Part shown: piece by piece, positions 48,669 through 59,243 of the stretch
Numbering within the stretch: position 1 is the first letter of the stretch
How the letters are laid out: each line of letters starts with the position of its first letter
NCBI RefSeq assembly: GCF_032362555.1
Contig: NC_083522.1
Location: forward strand, 6,860,001-6,924,000
DNA length: 64,000 nt
Reading direction: 5' to 3'
From: Amyelois transitella
Lineage: Eukaryota > Arthropoda > Insecta > Lepidoptera > Pyralidae
Position numbers and translations under genes: made by a program
The notes under the pieces: model-generated
Told to the model about the DNA's origin: nothing
Databases searched by the model: none
The model's input: the letters and a program-made list of their open reading frames with translations, nothing else

Positions 48669-51600
48669 TTAATTTGTCTTTTTAGCGTCTTTGGTCTCCT
48701 CTTTAGGCTGGCCCTTGCCCAGCAACTTGGCCAGGGAGTCCCAGATGCCGCCCATGAAGAGTGCGCAGAACAAGTTCTCGAAAGGCACGAATGGGTCGTG
48801 GATACCAAGCAAGATTGACGAGAGCTGTGGGAGATAGTAAGACACGTTAAATACATATATATAAATACGCCTTAATCCCTTACGGTGTAGACAGGGCTTA
48901 CAATCTCATAAGATTAAAAGGCAAACATTTAATTGTAAGGCACGTTAAATTGCATTAATTTTTAGTACCTGCTTAAAATAATGATTTTGAAAGAAAAAAG
49001 AAACAGTGGCTTGCTGGTGTATAATTAGGACTCAAAGCTATTAAATAGAGTACCTACTGGGATTAAGAAAATAATCAAATTGGGAAGAAATGGGAATTCC
49101 CATTTTCTTACCCAAAGCTATAGGTTGGTTTTGTAGGTGCACCACACCCTTCGACGGTTAAGCAGTATTTTTTTAAACTATTTTAACCAAATCTTAATGA
49201 TGCTCAGGTGTTTGTTTCAATGTTTGGGTATTTTTTTTACATTTTGGTTTTGATTAGTATAAAAAAAATGTAATTTAGGACTACAAGTATGAGGAATACT
49301 TGATATATTTTTAAGATAATTTATAAAATAGTGTTACTGTATCTACTGACTGTATATTGATTGTTACGTTGGTAAATGATGTTTACCTTGAAATAAACGA
49401 AGAAGATGACTATGCCGAAGTAGACCAGCGCGTGCGGCGCTGAGATCAGGTCGGTTTTCTTGTCCAGCACAAAAATGATGGACGCCACCAACGATGCCTT
49501 GGTGTAGCTGGAATAATTAGAATTTAATAAATTATAACTCTTAACTATTTCAAGGGTCATATAAACGACTTACATCATTTATCCTGACATACCCGCAGTT
49601 CCTAAATTTTTATTTGTAATACAGTAATATTAAAAGTGAACTACAGCAATTGCAAAAATTTCACAAAAACAAAATCACGCGACGCTATCAGTCAAAAAGA
49701 GCGAAAAGTCTAAATCGCGCAGGCAAAGATTTCACGGATTGGAGCATATATACAACCTTCGACACAACATTGTCATAGCCGCAGTTCCCCAGGCATAACA
49801 CCTAGCCCGGCGGAATATCTTACCTTTGGTGGCGGTCGACCGAATCATCGTTCCCGATGCAATAGGTTATATATATTGCCGAAAGCGAAATATTACCTAC
49901 AATTCCCATTTTTTTTATTGTATAAAATTTGGGTATTATTAAAAGTAATACTTACAAGCTAGGTTGCATAGTCTCCATAGCAGTGGGGGTCCAGGCCCCG
50001 CGAATGAGTCTTTCCACCAGCCTCGTGAAGCCGGCACCATTGCCTTTCAATGTGCCTGATGAGAAAATAAAAAAATTAGAATAATGACATATACCAGCTA
50101 GTTGAGATTTCGATGATTTCACGACGTTAAATTCAAGATTTTTTTAATTTCTATTTTTAATTTTCTTATGTGTAATAATCTTATGTATAATTTTTACCTC
50201 AAACTTTATCTACAAAAACGCCATCATAACTTTGATAAAATTTATCGATCATACCTATCTACACTTACTGATAAAATTAGTTCTGCATATTTACTGTTTA
50301 TTTAGGTACGGAAGGTATTCCTATTTTTGTTAAATCATTTTCCTTACTAGTTGTATATGTATGGAATGGTATCTTTTATATAAAAAAAAAGAAAATGTTT
50401 GTTCACATTTCTATGGTGAAAATATTTTTTCACGGTTGATGAGACACTTGTTATGTTTAATAGTAACAAATTATTAATTTTTAATATTATAAATGTATTG
50501 AAATGCGAAAGTAACTCTGTCTGTTATGCTTTTACAACTAGGCCACTGAACCGATTTTGATGAAATTTGCTACAGTGATAGAGATGAGGAACAATCGAGG
50601 AACCGATAAAAAAAATGGGGAGAAGGGGTTAAAAAAGGGGATGAAAGATTGTCAGTGAACTTTTACTGCGAAATAAGTGGCAGGCAACAGTTAGTACCAT
50701 AATAATTTTGCGTCACCCCAAGTACTTTTACCTAGTTAATTGTTTGGACTATAATAACTAGTAAAATTTCTCTTAAAGCCTTTTTAGAGAAAGAAAACAT
50801 TCTTTTGGCTGATTTCGTACAATCAATTAGGCTTCAATAAACATTATAAAAGACAATTTAACTTTACAAACAAAACTTATTTAAAAAAAAAAACTTTTAT
50901 TCGTGTTTAGGTGTTTATAGGTAGGTTTATAGTGTGTAAGCCTCGTCGAATTGATAACTATTATTTTAGTCAAGAAACTTACCAACAATAATCATGATAA
51001 CGTAAGCGTTGGGATACAGTTTGCCGGCATGAGAGACCCCGTCATAGACTTTCTTCGCGCGGTAGATCTCCTTCATGGCTGACGCTGCTATCTTCACCGG
51101 CAGGAATTTTGCCACCTTGTATCCAACGTCAAAAGGTGTGTAGAATACTATATACCTGAAATAATAAGTTAAATTTCGCTATTTCCTGCACTATAAAAAT
51201 ACACCCTAATCTATAGACATACTAGACTACTAGTGTGGCGACGTTACAACAGCCAATCACACAACAACTGTCAATCATCGCGAAGAAATTGACGCGCTCA
51301 ACCAATAGCAGCGAAGAATCTAAATCGCGATTACAAAGATTTCACGGATTGGAGCATATATACAACCTCCGACACTACATCGTCGGAGCCCTTAGCTACC
51401 CCTTAGCAGGCAAACAACCTCTTCTCTTTGATGGCGGTCGAGCCGAATCATCGCTCCCGCTACAACTAGGTTGGTATGAAATGATAGCTGATTACTCAGT
51501 ACACTATGTACATAAATCTGTTCAAAATTGCCAATCCATAAACAAATATTTTTCTTTATTATTTAAATTTCATATAAACTAATCACAACAATGTACTCTC

Positions 51601-54269
51601 GTCCATATTTCTATTCAAAGTTTGGATAGTTGTGAAGTTGACGTTGTTGAAGAAAATGCTGCAGTGCACTTTGTCACCGCTTCTTCTACACTGACGCTTT
51701 TAAAAGCGGCAGTAAACTTAGTTTTAAGTAATTTATTTGACATCAACCAATGTTTTGAAACAAAACATTGGTTGATGTCAAAATGACAACTATTAAGTGA
51801 TATGAAGTGTACTAAAATTTTTTTAAACTATTAAATCTAATACTAGTTTCAGAATACAGTATATTATTTGTGTATTCTAACACTAAGAATATAGACTTTT
51901 TAATGGATATAATAAATATACCAAGTAACAGTTCCAATGACAAGCTGAGGCGTGTTCTTGAGCGGTGCGAGTATGGGCTCCCCCAACAGCCCGTTGACCA
52001 CCATGCCGCCCGCGAAGATCACCAGCATCGTGGACAACCAGCACGCCAGGGGGTGTTTGCGGGAGAACGCCTGCGCACCTGCGGCGAATGTTAATAATGT
52101 TAAAGTTATATGTTAAATGTTAATATCTATACTAATTGTATAAAGCTGAAGAGTTTGTTTGTTTGTTTGGACGCGTTAATCTGAGGAACTACTGGTTCGA
52201 ATTAAAAAATAGTTTTTGCGTTGAATAGACCATTTATCGGGGAAGGCTTTAGGGTATACAACATCACGCTGCAACTATAAGGAGCAAAGAAATAATGGAA
52301 TATGTGAAAAAAACGGGGGTAATTATTCATCCTTGAGGGCTTCAATGATGCCCAAAATAACTATACCACGCGGACGAAGTCGCGGGCACAGCTAGTTGTT
52401 AAATAAATTATACTAATTCGGTCAAGAATATAATAATGTATACGGATTTAAAAACTAACAACAGAATCTTATCTTAGGTTTTGCAGTGTTGAAAGAAATA
52501 CCGGTTAAGGTTAAGTTCTGTTGTGCAATGCAACTATGAAAAGCAATCCACCGAAATATCTATTATTTTTTGTCATGGTTAAGAGTTTTACTTGGGTTTA
52601 GGAAATAACGGAACTAGGTACGGCTTTATAATAACACGAAACTGTACCAGGTTATATTTTCAAATTTTTCACTATGTATAAACTATCAATGTTTTTATAG
52701 CTTCTTATTTTTTAAATCAGTCTAATTTTCAGGATACATTTTATTGCATTATGTTGTGTATATGCATAATCCTGAGTCGATATAAATCACTAAAGAAAGC
52801 ATGCGGTTTCACCTGCGAAAAACGAGTATGTTTATTTAAAGCCTTACAAATAATTAAAAATTCGAGTGAAAAGTTATAAGGTGGTAACCGCACAATATGC
52901 GTGGGATCGAACAAATGTTTTTAATTCGTAATATGTATAAATTTACATTTCTCTTTTTTTCCTACTTCTATTGATGAAAACCGCATAACAATATAGTTAA
53001 CTATAGTAAAGTGTATAAAGTTACTTGATGTGTTTCTGGTCTCTAGAACACCCCATGTTGCTGACTGGTTATTGATCTCAACGGAGTCTATATTTAGCAA
53101 GGGGTTCTTGCTCGGTCGCCTGATGCAAACCACACGGATAGCCGCGGAAGATTATTATCAACACATGTTTCCTGTTAATGTAGTGCGTCATGTCGTTATT
53201 TCTATTCATGTTTGTTACAAATACGTTATTGAGTACAATATGATTAGATGCCATCCTTCCTTTAATAGATTGAGAAAAACTGTTCTGGATATCAAATTAT
53301 ATGGTCATCCTATATTATGATGACGTGGCACCTATAGTAGCTAATTTTTAATTTCAACATATGGAGACATGGCTCGTTGGTCTAGGGGTATGATTCTCGC
53401 TTCGGGTGCGAGAGGTCCCGGGTTCAAATCCCGGACGAGCCCGAGATTAGATCTCTTTTTTTGACAATTCTTTTGTTAATTTAATTTATTTTATGATTTG
53501 ATTGTCTAACACAAATTTTTCAATTAATTGTAAGTATATTTATATTCCAGTTCTTAATAAATTGCGCCATCTATGTGCAAAAATTAGAATTTTCAGGATG
53601 CATTGTGTATTCCTTTTTGGCGCTTCTCAAATGAGTTTTTTTCATTTGGGCTGTTTCACAAAATAGCATAGACTATATTGAAATTTCATTTTTTTCTTTC
53701 CATGACAAAAGTCATGTAAGGGCCAGAAAATAAATTATTTCTTTTAGAGGTTATAATGATAATCATCAAATTAAAGAATTTACCGAAATCTACCTTATCT
53801 TATAATGTTACATGAAAAAATATTAATATTTTTCTGAACATTATCCCTAATTAACAATCTGATTTGATTCGAAAAAATACCTAACCCACGTCCGGAAGAT
53901 AATTCATTGTATTTTCACGGGATCCTTTTCGATAAATAATCTATATTATATATTTAACTGTAGCTGACACCGATATGTTCAGGGGACTACAATCTATTTT
54001 TAAACTTTTTAGATGTGTTATTTTAGGGTACATTCCAACGATCATTCCATGATACGTTCTCGATAAATATTATCCAGGATGCGGAAGTGCGTAAAATGTG
54101 TGGGAAATTGGCGCGTGTTATTTAAAACGATTTGTGAAATTTACTTACCAGCTCCTAAATCTTCTCTGACTGCAAGAGCGCATAATAATGAATGCGCTAT
54201 GTCAAAATACGGATACATTTTTAGTTTTATGACCTGGTTGGCCAGGTCCAAGAATGCTTCGGGATCCAT
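48669..54269 (-). CDS. TMEM38: TRIC-type trimeric intracellular cation channel (TMEM38), 6 exons
   Basis: Exons are 54149-54269, 51922-52078, 50983-51155, 49956-50055, 49387-49507 and 48669-48824, all in phase, giving 275 residues. The start is MDPEAFLDLANQVIKLKMYP. Hydrophobic segments include PLACWLSTMLVIFAGGMVV, NAYVIMIIVG, SLVASIIFVLDKK and LVYFGIVIFFVYF. The conserved KEIYRAKKVYDGV is the family's lipid-binding/pore block, and GNGAGFTRLVERLIRG and FMGGIWDSL are also typical. TRIC channels sit in the ER/SR membrane as homotrimers and pass K+ to balance Ca2+ release. The tail is lysine-rich (KEETKDAKKTN). The sequence does not tell me whether it is closer to TMEM38A or B. Introns hold Helitron and TATA-family repeats and an antisense tRNA-Pro. 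Confidence 0.97.
49675..49872 (+). repeat. TATA-bearing dispersed repeat, copy in TRIC intron 4
   Basis: It contains TCACGGATTGGAGCATATAT and GGTGGCGGTCGACCGAATCA. It aligns with 51233-51490 over most of its length with small gaps. Confidence 0.65.
50494..50692 (+). repeat. Helitron-like remnant in TRIC intron 3
   Basis: It contains GAACCGATTTTGATGAAATT and GTCAGTGAACTTTTACTGCG, and ends GGCAGGCAACAGTTAG before T. The end fits CTRR only loosely (TTAG). It shares wording with the remnant at 47100-47311. Confidence 0.45.
51233..51490 (+). repeat. TATA-bearing dispersed repeat, longest copy
   Basis: It starts GTGTGGCGACG, carries GACGCGCTCAACCAATAGCA, then GGAGCATATATACAACC and GATGGCGGTCGAGCC, and ends near CGCTCCCGCTACA. 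A TG start, CA end and central TATA would fit a small solo LTR, but no paired LTR or internal gene is visible. As a fossil it looks moderately old. Confidence 0.6.
51645..51800 (-). repeat. Second copy of the 9930-10110 repeat, with a 22-bp hairpin
   Basis: The complement carries GTGTAGAAGAAGCGG and GCACTGCAGCATTTTC as in the other copy. At 51736-51782 it contains a perfect 22-bp stem with a 3-nt loop, which the copy at 9930-10110 lacks. Confidence 0.65.
52126..52395 (+). mobile_element. Non-autonomous Helitron, family 2, 270 bp
   Basis: It begins TCTATACTAATTGTATAAAG after an A and ends CGCGGGCACAGCTAG before a T. A hairpin CGCGGACGAAGTCGCG lies about 11 nt from the end. It is highly similar along its length to 43800-44062. 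It lies in TRIC intron 1. Confidence 0.88.
53371..53442 (+). tRNA. tRNA-Pro (anticodon CGG)
   Basis: The acceptor stem GGCTCGT pairs with ACGAGCC. The anticodon stem TCTCGC/GCGAGA encloses loop TTCGGGT, giving CGG. The B box is GGTTCAAATCC and there is no intron. A run of seven T follows within 15 nt as a Pol III terminator. The gene lies antisense inside the first intron of the TRIC gene. Confidence 0.97.
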
Positions 54270-54596
54270 TGTAAAGGTTTTTTGTGAAAATCACGTTTTT
54301 AGAGCAGATTATAGGGCCAACTAAACACCGACAATAGCGTGGCAGCTTTGACACGCGTCCGCGACTATCCGCGGGCGAAGTAGCCGCGAGACTAAACTAA
54401 ACCCACAGAGCACAAAAACGAGCGAGTCCGATGTTCGTCATTGCTCTGTGAAAGTGTCGACTAGATTTTTTTGGTTAGTTGTGCTATAAAATTTGACGTG
54501 GAGCACGGAGATCGGTCATCGTCATTATAACCAACCAATCATAGATTTGTTTGTAGCTTCCAACTACAGAACAATAATTTCAACACTTGTACTCAA

Positions 54597-54669
54597 GTTT
54601 CCGTAGTGTAGCGGTTATCACGTGTGCTTCACACGCACAAGGTCCCCGGTTCGATCCCGGGCGGAAACA
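54597..54669 (+). tRNA. tRNA-Val (anticodon CAC)
   Basis: The acceptor stem GTTTCCG pairs with CGGAAAC. The anticodon stem TGTGC/GCACA encloses loop TTCACAC, giving CAC. The B box GGTTCGATCC is intact and a T run follows (CATTTTTTATTTTTC). It is divergent from the TRIC start, about 330 bp upstream of it. Confidence 0.97.
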
Positions 54670-54889
54670 GTCATTTTTTATTTTTCTTTTTTGTTTTTGA
54701 GATTTTTGCGAGCAATAATTATTAACCAACTGTCGTTAGTCTTTAGTTCCCAGGGTTAAATACTTGCCTACAAAACAATTTTCCTCAAAATCCATCCAGT
54801 AATTCCGAAAATTAAAACTTTTTCATACTTTTATTAGAAAGTTATATATTAAGTTTACAACTAAGGTTTATAAATATATTCATATCTAT

Positions 54890-54984
54890 AATATATACAT
54901 ACATACATACATAAAATCACGCCTCTTTCCCGGAGGGGTAGGCAGAGACTACCTCTTTCCACTTGCCACGATCTCTGCATACTT
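54890..54984 (-). mobile_element. LINE 3' end with (ACAT)n on plus strand
   Basis: The complement reads the left-edge LINE tail through GAAAGAGGCGTGATTTTATG and ATGT units. It is about 95 bp, strongly 5'-truncated. Confidence 0.75.
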
Positions 54985-56953
54985 ATAATATATATATTAT
55001 TCATTATCTTCATTTCAAAAGAACTTGGTTTTACATTCTATGGTAAGGGAGATGGGCTCAGGCGAAGCTTATGAATCTACTAGCGCGCCTTTTTTAAAAA
55101 ACCGATGCATTGTTAACCAAGTCCTTTATTGGATACATTTTCCTGTGAGACATTTAAAAAAACACATAAAAATATTAAATTAGTTTATTTCGTAATAATT
55201 TCAACATTATTATAAAGAGGCTCAAAATTAGTGTAAAATAATGATTATTATGATAAAATTTTCGATACAAATATACAATAGGAACAGTTGAAACTCCATC
55301 AGTCTTCCCCTTTACACAGCCCAATCTTTGGAATTTGAAAAACAGGATACAAAATATAATAATTTCATTCCGTAATCTCATTGCACGATACCAATAAATG
55401 ATTACTTACTTGCTAAATGCTCATACAAGACTGCAATTAGCAGTTTTTTTTTAATAATTAAAAACAACATTATGAGATTCAAACGTAAAGACGGTCAATA
55501 AAAAATATTCCAATTCGGCACATCGAAGTTACAAGTATTGTCGCCTGCATGGCGTATTTTTTATACAACGTAAATAATTTCCTTGAAAGTGAAAGTACTT
55601 AAATAAATATTTTGATAAATTTTCTAGAACGGAGGTGTTTACTTTGAATCTAAGTTGTTTATAAATTGTGCCATGCAGACTGCTAAGATGTTAAGAATAT
55701 ACAATCGATCAATATATATATAATCTACTTACACAAGTTCGTCTAATTTTTAATTAGATTACAAAAATATAAAAACGAACATTAACAAATTGCAGTGCAT
55801 GACAACGCTATATACTAATTATATTTTAGCCCCGCCTAATTATATTCGAAGGTACATTAAAAATAAAACAAATGTCTTTCTGGCGTAGTTGGACTAGTTT
55901 CATCTGTCACCATCAAAACTGGACTTTTATTCTATAAAATTTTTCGTATGCTATGAATCATTATTTTAACAGTCACACATTCATAAGGACGATAAAAAAG
56001 ATTCTAAAACATAGTTTCGCACTTTAAGGCTAAATGCCTTGTTTAAGGCATAATAAAGCTGCCATTTCTTTTTCTTATAGTCATAGAAGAGTCTAGAAGA
56101 ATTTATTTTGTAGTGAATGTTAAAGTAATAATATAAAATAGTTATAACATTAGGTTCCATTAGAGTATATAATAGCTTCAAAATAAAGATTTAATATGCT
56201 GTGACTGTACATACAGACATTGTTACAAATTTGTATAAAAATGGTAGAAAAATATATAAAAAATAAATTTGTATGAAAAGTTCCTTACATAAAAGATTTT
56301 ACAACTCGTACAAAATCTATGCTTACAAAAAATATTCAAACTGAGCAGTCTTATCCATTATTGTTTGACGCTTAGATTACAGTACCTAGTTCACTAGAAC
56401 AAACACGCTATTCTTTTAAAATTACACAACATATGACTGCAATTTATACAATAGTTTGCAATTCTAGTTTCAGTTTCATAGAAAAGCCATATTCATTAGT
56501 CATGAGATAACAATCGCAATATAATTAGTACTTTATTTGCGTAAAATTACATAAATTTTGTCATATTTATAAAACTTGCACGCACTGGGCGACAAATTAA
56601 GGTGCATTTTCAAATAAGACGAGTAGTAATATTGCTGTAAGTAGGTTTGATTTACCAAAAATGTTGCTTTATTGTGTGACTCATACTGCGTTTTGTTTAT
56701 TTAAAACAGTTCCGCTTATATGTGACCGCACCTTACACAATTACAACTTCACTCCAATGAATGGCCTCAGTAGTCGCGTTGATAGTGTGCTACTCACTGA
56801 ACAGTACAAGATTATGGGTTTAACCCATACAGACCGTGTACGCAGTCCTTATCAAAATTATTTGATTCATATGACACCATTTCGTTCGGCTACTTTAACG
56901 ATAAAAAAAACTGCTCAATCAGCAAACAAATGTTTAGACCGGCGCCATGTTAT
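54985..56953. other. AT-rich intergenic DNA
   Basis: No gene is supported. A plus-strand open frame of 102 codons at 56661-56969 runs into the inverted repeat at 56954 and has no recognisable domain. Many AATAAA-like motifs occur by composition. Confidence 0.4.
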
Positions 56954-57142
56954 AAGTAGGTACAGATAATTAATTTGTATTGTAGATCATGCAAAGATGA
57001 CAAAGACTACAGAGCCGTATTTAGGATATTACTAAAGCATAGTTAGTGTTTAATTAGAAAAATTAACCCTTATGCAAAAGGCTCTGTAGTCTTTGTCATC
57101 TTTGCATGATCTACAATACAAATTAATTATCTGTACCTACTT
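56954..57142. repeat. Perfect 63-bp inverted repeat with 63-bp spacer
   Basis: The arms 56954-57016 and 57080-57142 are exact reverse complements by eye over all 63 positions (left arm begins AAGTAGGTACAGATAATTAA and ends GACTACAGAGCC). The spacer is AT-rich. Identity of the arms implies recent origin or active homogenisation. It could be a foldback element or the source of a long hairpin RNA. Confidence 0.9.
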
Positions 57143-57780
57143 TTATTACAGAATACATAGTATAGAAAGCGGCTTTAGGGCGGCATACCAAATTCTGAAA
57201 ATACTACCTATTCACAAGTTCTGATTTATTTTATTATTTGATAAAAAATAGAATCCATAGGCACTTTCTTATTATTTCTATCGTTGGTACGACTGCACTT
57301 GATTTCTGTAAAATATAAAATAGGACTTTAAAATATTCTCTTCTTATTGGTGAATTTTCAAAATGCTTATCGGGCAACAACTTTACAATTCCAGTTTTTT
57401 ACTTTAAGTTTATACTCAAAGGATTAGCTAGGACAATTTGGTGGTAGAAATTACAGCAAATCATTCACACAAAATAATGTATTTCATTACTTGTACATTT
57501 TATAAGTTTAAGCGTGTTCATGATTTACTATTTTCTTAAATACATATGAAATTTACTAGACACCACATACATATACTAATAAGTAATTAATTGAAATTTT
57601 TAAGATAGGTAACGTTCTTTATATATCAAAAAAGAGACTTCTTATGTCCCTTTTCAAGTTTAGTGATCATTTCTGGTTTCTTTTTTTATATTGTAGGTAA
57701 CTGAGTATTGGTCAAAGACAACTTCACTAAAGGAGAATTTAAAATCTTTTAGTAAATAATAATTTAATTACCTTTCCTTT

Positions 57781-57842
57781 TTAGGACATGTCCGCTTTCG
57801 TCGTTACGGGCGCGTTGGCATCTCGCCTCTCAACGTGACTCC
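57781..57842 (-). other. Candidate alternative 3' terminal exon of the membrane-protein gene
   Basis: A good acceptor (TTTCTCTCCCTAG) precedes a GC-balanced block in AT-rich DNA. Read in one frame it gives SHVERRDANAPVTTKADMS then TAA at 57781-57783. This joins in frame to a donor inside the last main exon (exon edge 59288, GTAGGA), skipping the normal stop. Joined through the 14-nt candidate exon at 58951-58964 it is read in another frame, ending MPTRP then TAA. Confidence 0.35.
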
Positions 57843-58732
57843 CTAGGGAGAGAAACCAAAAGTTAATTTATTGGTCACTTTACACTTGATCAAATGAAAG
57901 CGGATTTAAAAAGGCAACAATTGAATCATACAAAAATTATTTTTGTTTGTGTAGGTATGTAAAAACGGAAATGGTGATTGATATGTTTCAATGTTAAGTT
58001 CAAGCCGAAATTTTAATGCACAATTTTTTGCATAGGTACTTACATACATATACATACAATTTTTTTCCATATTAGAGAAAATTGCCCTATTAATTTTCAA
58101 GCTAAGGCAGAATACACACAAATATCATATTTTGCCATATTATCTTGAGGTACAAATTTTGTCAATAATTATTTTAAAAGCAAACGTAATTGAATTGTTG
58201 CCATTTTGAAATCCCTTTTAAACCAATTTAATGATATAATAAAAAGTGAATTATGACAAAATGCGTGCGTGAGTAGCGACAGCAGATGCAAACGGGCCAG
58301 TAGCAATAAATTTTCAAGAAAGTGAATTGTAGATTTTCATGTCATGCATGCATTAAAGATGATTAATGTTCTTACAGTAATTATGATTACTAAAATGTAA
58401 AGCATGCAATAAGGTTTTTTTTTAAATTTAGGGCTTTGGCGAAAAGTTTATCTGTTAGATGCCAGTACCTAGGCATCGTTAAATGGTAAAAAGAATTGCA
58501 GGAAACTATTGATCAAAAGTTATTATTTTTTTTTCAATTATCTTTCCTTTCCATTTTTAAATTCTCCCTAGTTCGGATTATCTATTCTGCTTATATAAAT
58601 AATCGCACTTACGGAGCTTTTCAGTTTGAATGTTCTAAAGTATTTATCTGTCTAATCACAGCATATTAACTAGTGCATTCTCAGCTACGTAAAATTATTA
58701 CAAACATTCATGCGTCACACATATTCCGTAAA

Positions 58733-58781
58733 AAATATCGCAGTATTTACAGTCTAGCCAACTGTAAATACTGCGATATTT
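58733..58781. repeat. Perfect 21-bp hairpin with 7-nt loop
   Basis: AAATATCGCAGTATTTACAGT at the left is exactly complementary to the right arm ending at 58781. The loop is CTAGCCA. The stem does not extend further. Confidence 0.85.
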
Positions 58782-58950
58782 ACTTTCAAAGTATCAAACA
58801 GACATACATAATCAGCTAAATTATAATGATAAATAATAAGAGATAAATAATATGATAACAAGCATTTGAAATGAATCCTTGAAGTTATGAGTGAAATGAT
58901 TTATCATACAGCGGTATGCGAGTACCTCTTTTTTTGTTGTGGGCACTCAC

Positions 58951-58964
58951 CGCTCTGCCGTTGG
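58951..58964 (-). other. Candidate 14-nt microexon
   Basis: The 14-nt block CCAACGGCAGAGCG is flanked by TTTACAG on its 5' side and by a strong GTGAGT donor on its 3' side. Its length keeps frame with the donor at 59288 and the exon at 57842, adding ANGRA. Confidence 0.3.
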
Positions 58965-59243
58965 CTGTAAATCAATAAATTTACTTGAACATTTGTCTGA
59001 TCTGTATTGGTGGTTAGAAAATTAAGGACAAATACACACATCAAGGTAGATTCAGAACTACAAAACAAATCAATTTTACAGCGCAAAATAATACGATCGA
59101 ATTGAGAACCTGCTCCTTTACGCGCGGTTTAAAAAGTAGCCGTCATCATGACTTCCGTGAATTCCGGGATACACCACTGACCATCAGGCCAAGTTATTCA
59201 AGGTGATTTGTCCTTAACAATCCAACACATCACTAACAAAAGT

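Noticed and set aside
56661-56969. 102-codon plus-strand frame
   Set aside because: No domain, AT-driven composition, and its end lies in the inverted repeat.
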